Positions 45,181 to 60,700 of a stretch of 64,000 bases of DNA are shown piece after piece. The notes under the pieces are model-generated. The model was not told where the DNA came from, did not search any database, and worked only from the letters and a program-made list of their open reading frames with translations. How positions within the stretch are numbered: position 1 is the first letter of the stretch; each line of letters opens with the position of its first letter. The position numbers and the translations under genes are program-made. The stretch is from Corallium rubrum (Eukaryota > Cnidaria > Anthozoa > Scleralcyonacea > Coralliidae): positions 28,664,029 to 28,728,028 of the forward strand of contig OZ035998.1 of the NCBI GenBank assembly GCA_964035015.1, in the 5' to 3' direction.

Positions 45181-47597
45181 CTTAACATTACAAAAAGTCA
45201 AAAGTAATATTAAAATAAAGGTTTAACTTAAGTGGGAAGCACAGATAAAAGTGTTAGTGGTAAATACATATGGCAGGTCTAAATTGCAGCCTGCAAACTG
45301 GAAAAATTAAGACCAGCAAACAAATGATACTGTAGGTAATGTGAGGCTGTAATAGAATTCTTGGTTGGTTGACCAAAATCTTATCTTTCACTAAATAGAA
45401 CTGTTTAAAATGTATTTTATTGTGCAACATATGCAAATACAGTAGGCACTGCATATTTTTTATTCATATGCCTGACTGAGTCATTTCTTTTTTCTTGATA
45501 TTTAGCATTGCGTGATTAATTCATGAGCTATTAAAATCTCTCCATGATTAACCAAAAGCCAAAATCTATTTGCCCAAGTAAAACTTTGGTTGCTCCGGGG
45601 CAATCAAGCAACAAGTAATTTGGAACCCGGCATAGGCTCAATTTTACCTGACCCAGTTATAATCACATATTAATAAATAAAATGATCAGTCCCTGACAGA
45701 TAGAAGTGATACTCCAGTCTATCATATAACAAGTTACACACTTAAGTCCAGTTATAAGTATAACTTAAATTATGGAAACCTTTTTAGTTTTCAATTTTTA
45801 AAGAAAAAGCTCTATGGTGTGAAAATTCTTGAATAAAGATCTAATAATCTTTCCACACTAGATATTTTAACTAAAATGTGGTAACAATACATATAGCACC
45901 TCTAATTAAAATGTGATTTCATCACTATGATTATTATAACCTCTTTATTGAGAAATGTGCTGATACTGGTAGGATAAAGTTTGCATGTAGTTGCTACAAG
46001 CCTACACAGCACATCTCAGTCCATGTACATGTTTCTTAATTTTTTCAGCATATGTGAATACCCCCAGGATTAAGTAATGAATTTCATGTTAGGCAGCTAT
46101 TTGTTGCATATATATTAGTTTCTCATCCAGGACTTTACCAAAAGTTCATGCGGGAGGGCAGCCATTACCATTAACCCATTATTGGGGCAGTACAGTACAT
46201 TGAAAAGCAGAACTAAGTACCACAGTATGTTAAAAATACAGGCATATGACATGCACATGAAAAAACATGAGCACACCAAATGACACCCAAGCTCCTTTGT
46301 GATTTCTGAGCCGAGGTTTCCTCATGGTTGTGTTAATAATAATAACATTAATAATAATAATAAAACTTGAGTTGGGCTGGAATAGTTGGGCAAAAATGTG
46401 AGTGGGAAAATGAGAAACTAATATGCAACAAATAGTGGCCTTAATTGATTAAAGTTTTGGTATGAAAACTATATATAGCACTACTAGACACATAATTTTT
46501 TAACAAATTCTTAGTCCAAAACAGTTGAAAGCTTCAATTTTGAACCATCATTTGTAAACATGTGCATGAATGTGATAACTACAGAACTGTTAAGAAATAA
46601 AACTTTACATTAGATACTAACCAATAAATCAATTGATATCTTTTCACACATGTCTAAACTCAAAGAACAATGTTCTCTTTATTTATTTTGTTCTGTCATG
46701 AATTGGGGTTCCAGTACTATCATCATTTCCAGTCTAAGGTATATGATTTTGGTCTTGATAATCCTTTAATAAACTAAGACAAAGATTTTGTTAGTATACA
46801 GCCAAACACATACACTGTGTATCCCCTTCTTGGTTTGCACCGATACATTGCAAAATTAAATAATTATAGTAAGTTTAGCCTGGCACTAGCTGAAGCTTCA
46901 TGCAAACCATGTGACTACATTTAGCTACTTAAAGATTGTTGTAACCTTGTGTGTAACTATGATCAGCCTGTATCAGGCAAGTGCTTCTGAAACAATACAA
47001 ATATATCAGAAGAAAAGCCTTATTTTTTTAACTCTCAACAATACCATGGATTAACTGCTGAACATATTTGTTTAATTAACTCTGAACATGCAAACAAAAA
47101 GGTAACATGTTTAATATTCTTTGCAGTCTGGTTTATAGCATACAATCCATACTGTAATAAGTTTGCCCCCAGATTCCAAACAAAGAACATTGCTGTCTAG
47201 GAATACCTAGTTGTCAAGCTGTGTTGTTAACACAGTAGAGCCTTTTCTTAAATTAAATATCGAAACATAACAGTTGTATGCATCAAAAGGGGAACCAAAT
47301 GGTCGACTTTTAGTAAATGAATTTTACCTATGCATTGTTAAATATTCAAAATTGCCGCCGTTAATTGTTGATCAACACAAACAATTTGTCAATTCCCAAA
47401 ACAAACCATAAGTAACTCCTTCAATTGTAATACTTATAAACTAAGAAAATAAACATATTTTGTAAGGATCAAACGGCAAATCTTTGTAAGAACATTTCTA
47501 TTCCGTAGCGACTTAGCGAATAAATAAATGAAGCTACATACATTTGCTGAATCAGTATACAAAATTGCTGATTTACATGTAAGAATCTATGACTTAC
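45181..47597. other. no exon assigned; probable intron of the minus-strand gene
   Basis: AT-rich unique sequence. A short minus-strand stretch near 46140-46195 (ending LPHELL before GTAAAG) could be a small exon, but the evidence is thin. A GAATAATAATAA-type run lies near 46340. Confidence 0.35.
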
Positions 47598-47621
47598 CGT
47601 CAATAATGTGATCGCATCCAT
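47598..47621 (-). CDS. first coding exon of an unidentified minus-strand gene
   Basis: On the minus strand ATG at 47621 opens MDAITLLT and meets a consensus donor ACG|GTAAGT in phase 0. It lies about 485 bp from the start of the plus-strand ZAD/DUF6589 gene, head to head, with promoter-type motifs between. Only eight residues are visible, so the product is unknown. The downstream exons should be at lower coordinates; 45047-45180 is one candidate. Confidence 0.45.
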
Positions 47622-47739
47622 CGTCTGTATACGTCTAGCGAAGAACCATTTACAAAACAAGCAATAAATTGCAAAGCCATAATGACAAACAATCGCCAAC
47701 GGCCAACGAACTTCGAAAACACGCCGTCACCGGGTTCCC

Positions 47740-48105
47740 GCGTCATCATGGGATAATTAGACAGATTTAGCAAACAGGACGTGTACCAACCTCGTACCCA
47801 GGGCCATTTGTAGGGGCTGGGCCAAGATGGCGGCAAAAAACAAAATGGCGGGAACAAATGGCCCTGGTGGAGGCTAGGCTATCTCAGCCTCTGATTGGTC
47901 AAGAGCATATTGCATAAATTAGATATTTACGTCATTTTATTATTATTTTAAAATCAAATTATAATAATAAACTCAGGTTTGACAAATATCCCTCCCGCCC
48001 GAAACCAACCCCAATTCGCAGGTTAGGTTTAAAAGGATCGTAAAATTAATAACAAAGACGAAGTAGCGGGATATTTAAACAAACGTTTCTTTTCCATAAT
48101 GTAAA
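47740..48105. promoter_or_regulatory. divergent (bidirectional) promoter region
   Basis: A locally GC-richer stretch between two head-to-head starts. It has a perfect YY1-type AAGATGGCGGC at 47824-47834, a second AAAATGGCGGGA just after, and an inverted CCAAT box (CTGATTGGTCA) at 47891. No TATA box is evident. These are typical features of housekeeping-type bidirectional promoters. Confidence 0.5.
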
Positions 48106-54295
<6,190 letters not shown>

Positions 54296-54549
54296 CTTGT
54301 ACAGTACTTCAAAAAGTTATCAATCCTAACCATAAGTGCACCACAGGTGCACCAATTGGTGTAACAAAGGTATAACAGCCCGCGATACATTCGTTTAAAA
54401 ATATATATATGAAGGCTCAGGGCTTGAAATTTGCAGTATCCCGATATCCACGGGATACTAGATTTTAGTTTTTATACTAGAAGTTTTAAATTCAGTATCT
54501 TAACGGGATACAATAAAATTTTCGATAGCCCACAGCCACAGAATCTGAA
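54296..54549. other. 3' flank of the DUF6589 gene
   Basis: AATAAA at 54512-54517 is a possible polyadenylation signal about 220 bp after the stop. A CCCGATATCCACGGGATAC palindrome lies near 54439. No further exon seen. Confidence 0.45.
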
Positions 54550-54700
54550 ATAACGTCTTACAATCGGTAACGCAATGTCTTACAATGTAACGCAACACCG
54601 CGTCTTACAATGTAGCGTAACGTCTTACAATGTAACTGGTAACGTCTTACAATTTAACGTAACGTCTTCTAATGTAGCGTAACGTCGTATAATGTATATA
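54550..54700. repeat. ~20-bp tandem repeat (GTCTTACAATGTAACG)
   Basis: About seven degenerate copies of ACGTCTTACAATGTAACGTA in a row, with loss of identity toward the right. Confidence 0.8.
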
Positions 54701-54719
54701 ATAATATATATGAAAAAAT

Positions 54720-55100
54720 TTCTCAATTCTGATTGGCTGCGAGGAGCGCAATTTTAGTGTAATTCAGTGCAGAAAAATGAAATACAGTGCAAATTTTGTA
54801 ATTTTTTAAATTTGCACAAAAATCATTTTTTACTAGAAAAAAAGTTCTTCCTGTTAATTTTTTTTTTCATGTATGTTATTTGAACAAAGCATTTTGATTA
54901 GAAAGATTCTCTTTATGATAAATTTTTTCATGTATATTATTAATAGGTAATAGCATGATTTCTCGTGCAATTTGAAAAAAACACGCACTCGTGAGTTTTT
55001 CAAAGACCTCAAATAGCACTCGTCCTTCGGACTCGTGCAATTTTGATAGTCTTTGAAAAACTCACTCGTGCATGTTTTTGTATCTGCGCAGCAGATATAT
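54720..55100. repeat. hairpin MITE-like element
   Basis: TTCTGATTGGCTGCGAGG opens the element. 54986-55073 pairs GCACTCGTGAGTTTTTCAAAGA with TCTTTGAAAAACTCACTCGTGC around a CCTTCGG turn. A related stretch (CACTCGTGAGATTTTCAAAA, CTCAGTCGTGCATGTTTTTT) lies at about 9560-9640. Confidence 0.6.
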
Positions 55101-55157
55101 TGCTATCGTGTTGTGTGTGGGTGTGTGGGTGTGTGGGTGTGTGTGTTTGTGTGTTAA
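55101..55157. repeat. GTGTGTGG-type microsatellite
   Basis: GT-rich run with GTGTGTGG units just before the transposon gene. Confidence 0.85.
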
Positions 55158-55184
55158 CTTTTTTGTGTAACCACTGACCTGTAG

Positions 55185-56010
55185 TGTGCGCTGTGGTGTA
55201 ACTCTAACCAATGCGCGACAATTATATCGGGGACAATCGGAGGTCAGGATTTTTTGGCGTCAACGTACGAACTGTCAGTCTGAACGATGGGAACAAGTAT
55301 TTTTCAATCCGTGTTTACGATATTTCGTCGCCATCCTCTCGGTTTTCGTGGTTGTTCTCGTTTTGATATTTCGACGCCATTGTTTCAAGAACACATTCAA
55401 GAAGAACTCTTTACAATTTGGTAAGTATTTTGAAGATGAATTGTAGTAAATTTGCAAGTGTGATCTACAACAGTTTTCGTGGGTTGTAGGAGTCACAAAA
55501 GATTTTCAAAGGCTGGTTAAAATAGTCAAATCCAGCCAAGACGGTCAAGTGGGCGAACACGTGTTTGACCAGATGGGCCAGATAGAGCTAGTTACAAGAA
55601 AGGATAACTCTCTTCGGAGGGCAAATCAACCTCTTCGGAGGGCAAATCAACCTCTTCGGAGGGCAAATCGACCTCTTCGGAGGGCAAATCAACCTCTTCG
55701 GAGGGCAAATCAACCTCTTCGGAGGGCAAATCAACCTCTTCGGAGGAATTATGATGAGCCTCTTCGGAGAAAAAATGAGCCTCTTAATAATCAGAGGAAT
55801 TATGATGAGCCCCTTCAGGGAAATAATGAGGCTCTTTTGAGAAAAAATGAGCCTCTTGTGAGGCAAGATGATCCACAACAATATACGAAACCTGTTGTAG
55901 TTCACAAGCAAACTATAAATGCTATCTACGATACCTACAATTCAGATCTTTGTTTAAATGAATACAGATCTTCTGTAAGAAAGTTAATTAAACAGCCAAA
56001 TGTCAAATGA
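55185..56010 (+). pseudogene. N-terminal part of the Helentron polyprotein (membrane segment and LRRANQP repeats)
   Basis: An exon ending at 55420 (donor TTTG|GTAAGT) joins in frame to 55490 (acceptor TTGTAG). The join links SLQF with GVTKDF. The first part has one likely membrane helix (YFVAILSVFVVVLVLIFRRH). No ATG lies in this frame, and CTGTAG at 55179-55184 could be an acceptor, so the true start may be further upstream. A different ATG frame begins at 55211 but stops at 55366. From 55609 a 21-bp unit encoding PLRRANQ repeats about seven times, followed by degenerate PLRRKNE-type copies. The frame ends at TGA (56008-56010), but it is open again directly after and is the same frame as the OTU/Rep gene. 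I therefore treat it as the N terminus of one long product. Function unknown. Confidence 0.55.
55609..55745 (+). repeat. 21-bp coding repeat (PLRRANQ)
   Basis: About 6.5 copies of CCTCTTCGGAGGGCAAATCAA differing by one base in one copy. CCTCTTCGGAGG itself is a near palindrome. Confidence 0.95.
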
Positions 56011-56061
56011 TATAGAGACCGTGAACCATCTAGAATACCTCTCAAAAAAATTATATTAGCC

Positions 56062-57366
56062 ATGAGAAAGAGAAAAAATCGACGAATAGTTAAGTATGTT
56101 CTTAAAAGATCGACTCCTGTGTCATCTGTTTTAAACAAGTTAGCTACCAATTTTAAAGAATATTGTTTAAAATCTGTGCACATGCAACATTTTTTCATGA
56201 AGACCTTCTGGTATTTTACACCAGTTAATTTTGTTAAAGTTCAGAAAAGCATTGGCGTAGCTGAACATTCCTTGTCCTATGTATTCAACAGTCCATGTGC
56301 CAATTCTAATTTTGAGAATCAACAATATCATGAATCTAAAAAAAAGCTTTTAATGTCTGGGGATATTGAATTAAACCCAGGTCCTGTGGAAAAGAGCACT
56401 AATGAAACTAGTATAACAATACCATCACATTTACGATTAGAGCAAAGATTACGTATATTTCAGTTGACACCACTTGATGTTGGTGGTGCAGGTGATTGTT
56501 TCTTTCGAGCTGTTTCACATCAGTTATATGGTGACCCAGGTCATCACTTAGATATTAGAGCTGCTGGTATTGCATATATGAGAGAGAATCCTGAGAGATT
56601 TATTGAAAGTAATACAGAGTATTCTTGGTTACAATACCTTAATAATATGTCTATGCAAGGAACATGGTGTGATGGTTTGATTATACAAGCTGTTGCTGAT
56701 CAACTTAATTTAAGAATTGTTATTACTGAGTCACATGAACATTTTTGTGAGGTCAATTTTATACGAGCTGTATCTTCAACACAGCGACCAACTGATGTTT
56801 TTTTGGGACATATAGATGAATACCATTATGTATCAACAGTGCCGTTTTCTGCAAGTTCAAATTTATCTGAAAATCCACAAACTGATTTGGAAAAATTAGA
56901 GGGAAACTTTTTAACAAATCAACTGCTTGATGAGAATATTCATAATTTTAAAAAGAACCAAAATATTCACATGAAGAAATATACAAAGAAAACAGGCTCT
57001 TGTAGAGAGAAAAAGAATGCTTACATGAAGGAATATATGAAAACAAAACGGTCAACTGAGGACCCTCCATCTAAGCAAAAAATAAATGATCGTACGAAGG
57101 AATATATGAAAAGAAAACGATCAACTGAGGACCCTCAGTCTAAGCAGAAAATGAATGAGCACCAAAAGGAATATATAAAAAGAAAACGATCAACAGAGGA
57201 CCCTCAGTCTAAGCAGAAAAGAAATGAGTGTAAGAAAGAATATATGAAAACAAAACGATCAACTGAGGACCCTCAGTCTAAGCAGAAAAGAAATGAATGT
57301 AAGAAAGAATATATGAGAACAAAACGATCAACCGAGGACCCTCAGTTTAAGCAGAAAAGAAATTAG
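56062..57366 (+). pseudogene. Helentron polyprotein, 2A-OTU-repeat part (434 residues before a nonsense codon)
   Basis: Numbering from the ATG at 56062. Residues 1-40 are basic. 99-108 are SGDIELNPGP, a perfect match to the 2A consensus D(V/I)ExNPGP, which makes ribosomes release at Gly107 and resume at Pro108. 134-260 form an OTU cysteine protease/deubiquitinase domain: GGAGDCFFRAV with Cys146, and EYHYVS with His255. From about 324 begin 23-residue units KEYMKTKRSTEDPQSKQKRNECK. The TAG at 57364-57366 replaces the GAG present at that place in all other units, so a single G-to-T change separates this part from the 1854-residue remainder, in the same frame. OTU plus KEYMK-type repeats are known at the N terminus of Helentron/Helitron2 proteins. 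Whether the stop is suppressed cannot be told. Confidence 0.8.
56356..56385 (+). other. 2A (StopGo) ribosome-skipping site
   Basis: Encodes SGDIELNPGP. All residues of the canonical D-I-E-x-N-P-G-P motif are present, and the upstream LLM is as in LINE-encoded 2A peptides. Translation should yield an upstream peptide ending in Gly and a downstream product starting with Pro, the OTU-Rep-helicase part. Confidence 0.85.
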
Positions 57367-57741
57367 TATAAGAAAGAATATATGAAAACAAAACGATCAA
57401 CTGAGGACCCTCAGTCTAAGCAGAAAAGAAATGAATGTAAGAAAGAATATATGAAAACAAAACGATCAACTGAGGACCCTCAGTCTAAGCAGAAAAGAAA
57501 TGAATGTAAGAAAGAATATATGAAAACAAAACGATCAACTGAGGACCCTCAGTTTAAGCAGAAAAGAAATGAATGTAAGAAAGAATATATGAAAACAAAA
57601 CGATCAACTGAGGACCCTCAGTCTAAGCAGAAAAGAAATGAGTGTAAGAAAGAATATATGAAAACAAAACGATCAACTGAGGACCGTCAGTCTAAGCAGA
57701 AAAGAAAGGAGTGTAACAGGGAATATATGAAAAGAAAACGA
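57031..57741 (+). repeat. 69-bp coding repeat, 10 units plus a partial
   Basis: Units of ATGAAAACAAAACGATCAAC... (23 codons) are nearly identical, later ones more so than the first two. One unit contains the TAG at 57364. The high identity suggests recent expansion by unequal exchange or replication slippage. Confidence 0.95.
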
Positions 57742-60700
57742 TCTGAACCTGTCAATCAATCAATACAAAGTTTAATTTTAAAATTCCATAATATTGTGTC
57801 CCAAGGACCACTTTATATATGCAGTTGTTGTGACCAATTGTGGTATAAACACAGTGTGTTGCCTGCTGCAACACTAAAGAAAACTAATCCTGCTATTGAA
57901 AAAAATCTTCATAAAACAAGTGTTGATAACATTGAATGGTTGTGTAGATCATGTTATAATTACTTAGTAAAGAATAAAGTGCCACCTTGTGCTGCCATAA
58001 ATGGGATGCAATTCACAGTAAAATCAACATTTTTTGACCTGAATGAATTGGAATGTCGATTGCTTGCTCCTAGATTAGCATTTCAAAAACTTATGCAAGC
58101 TCCTAGAGGGAGACAACTCAAAATCAATGGCAATATTGTCAATGTACCAGCAGATATTTCTAATACCATTAGCATGTTACCAAGGTTACCAGATGAAACT
58201 GGAACCATTAAAGTAAATCTAAAGAGAAAACTGCAATATAAAAGTTCAGCTTTATCATTAAATGTTCGGCCACACAAAGTAGTACAAGCTGCGAAGTGGC
58301 TTGTCAATAACAGTACTCTTTATAGAGAAGAAGGTATAAGTTTTAATCAAAATTGGCTTGACAATTATTCCAATGGGTTATTACTACAATGTGAAGGTGA
58401 TATTCAGGAAAATGAACATCAAACAGAAAAAATAAGTTATGATCAAGTACCAGTTAACGATGAAGATACCTGGAGTGAGGATGAGGTAGAAATACATGCT
58501 GGTGTTACAGACACCATGTTAACAGCAACTGATTTCATGACAGACAATGAACGTCAAAAAATTCTGAATGTTGCACCAGGTGAGGGCAGTACACCTCTAA
58601 GTATTTTCAGAGATAAATATTCTGAAGAATTGGCATATCCAGGTATCTTCCTTGGTGAAAAACGACCTGACAATACTAGCAGAATTACAGATGTTCATTA
58701 TAGCGAAATTTGCAAATCTGAGTTAAGACGGTCTGACAGAAGAGCTGCTATGTGTGTTGAGAATATTTTCTTTAAAACAAAGAAACTACAAATGAAAATC
58801 TTACTTGGGCAATCTCAAGTTGCCTTAAGGAAATGTCAAGGAAACAATGGATCAATTAAAGCAGGTCAGCTCAAACAAAAAGGGGCATTAGAAAAACTAA
58901 TTCATCACGATGAAGGGTTTAAGTTTCTGAGAGCATTAAGAGGCTCGCCTCCATATTTTGAAAAAGCTAAAAAAGATATATTTGCCATGATTAGACAATT
59001 AGGCTCAGCCTCATTATTTTGCAGTTTTTCTTCTGCAGAAACACAATGGGTTCATCTTCTTCGAATACTTAGTAAACTTGTTGATAACAAAGAATACACC
59101 GACACTGAGGTAGAAAATCTTAACTGGGAGGAAAAATGCAAATTAATTCAAAGTGATCCTGTTACATGTGCAAGACATTTTGACTATCAAGTAAATCAGT
59201 TTTTGCGAAACTTTCTCATGAGTAGTCAAGCACCTCTGGGGAAGATTGCTGATTGGTTTTATAGAGTTGAGTATCAACAAAGAGGCTCACCTCATATTCA
59301 TATGTTAATATGGTTGGAAGATGCTCCAATTTTTGGTGTTGATAATGATATTGAAGTTATAGAATTTATTGATAAAATAATTAGTTGCAAAAGGCCAACT
59401 GATAACCCTGAATTACATAAACTTGTAAACAGACAAGTCCATCGCCATTCTCACACTTGTAGAAAAAAATCTAAGGCACAATGTCGTTTCAATTATCCAC
59501 AGCCGCCCATGCGGTCAACAAAAATTCTTTATCCCTTAGATGTTGATGAGGAAAACAGTGAAAAGCACAAAAATATGTGGAAATCAATAAAAAAGCATTT
59601 GAATGATTTGAAAGAGGGTGAAGACATCACATTTGATGAACTGTTAATAAAATTGGATATAACTGAGCAAAATTATTTGCTTGCCATACGATCAGGGCTA
59701 AATGCACCAACCATATTTTTAAAGAGGCAGCCAAATGAATTAAGAATAAATAATTATAACCCTGCTTGCCTTAGTGCATGGCGAGCAAATATGGATATTC
59801 AATTTGTCCTTGATGTCTATGCATGTGCAATGTACATTGTATCATACATTTCTAAAGCACAAAAAGGCATGAGTGAACTTTTGAGAACTGCATGTGCTGA
59901 AGCTAGACGAGGAAACTCTACTATTAAACAACAAGTAAGAGACATTGGTAATAAGTTTTTGAACAATGTTGAAATTAGTGCACAGGAAGCAGTTTATATT
60001 GTGCTTCAACTTGCAATGAGAAAATCATCTCGTCAAGTGGTATTCATCAATACCTCACCTCCAGAAAACAGGGTTTGTCTTTTAAAACCAATGAATGACA
60101 TCAATGAAATGGAAGATGATTCAGAAGAAATTTATGCAACAGGTCTGCTAAAGCGATATACCAAACGACCTGCTAGCCTTGAACATGTATCTCTTGCTGA
60201 CTGGGCTGCATGGTATGATTCATGTGGTAAGCCACATGTCAAAAAATCTCACGAACTTGATATTGACAATCTTCCAATTGAAACAAACTTTAATGGTATT
60301 AATGACGATGAAGAGGAGGAGGAAGAAAAAGAGCCTTCAAAAAATAAGAAGAGATCAAAAGCTAGAATTATACGAAGTGTTTGCTTTAATAAGGAAGTAG
60401 ATTCTGAGAAACATTATCGTGAACTAATCATGCTGTTTACAGCATGGCGAAATGAACAAACTGACTTGATTGGTAATTGTTCTTCCTATCAAGAATATTT
60501 CTTTCAAGTAAAACATTTAATAGATGAGCAAATGAAACAGTATGCTATATGCAGTGAAGACTTAAATGAAATTCAAAATCAATTAAGTAACATGGATGAT
60601 AATGATGATAATTATGACTTAATTGCCCCGGGAACACAGAACATTGAGTGCCAAGATGAATCTGAGGGTGCTCAAGACCTGCATCCTGATTTTAATGAAA

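Noticed and set aside
55211-55366. ATG-started 52-codon frame as the true Helentron first exon
   Set aside because: It stops before the splice donor and does not join in phase to the downstream frame. It could be an upstream ORF only.
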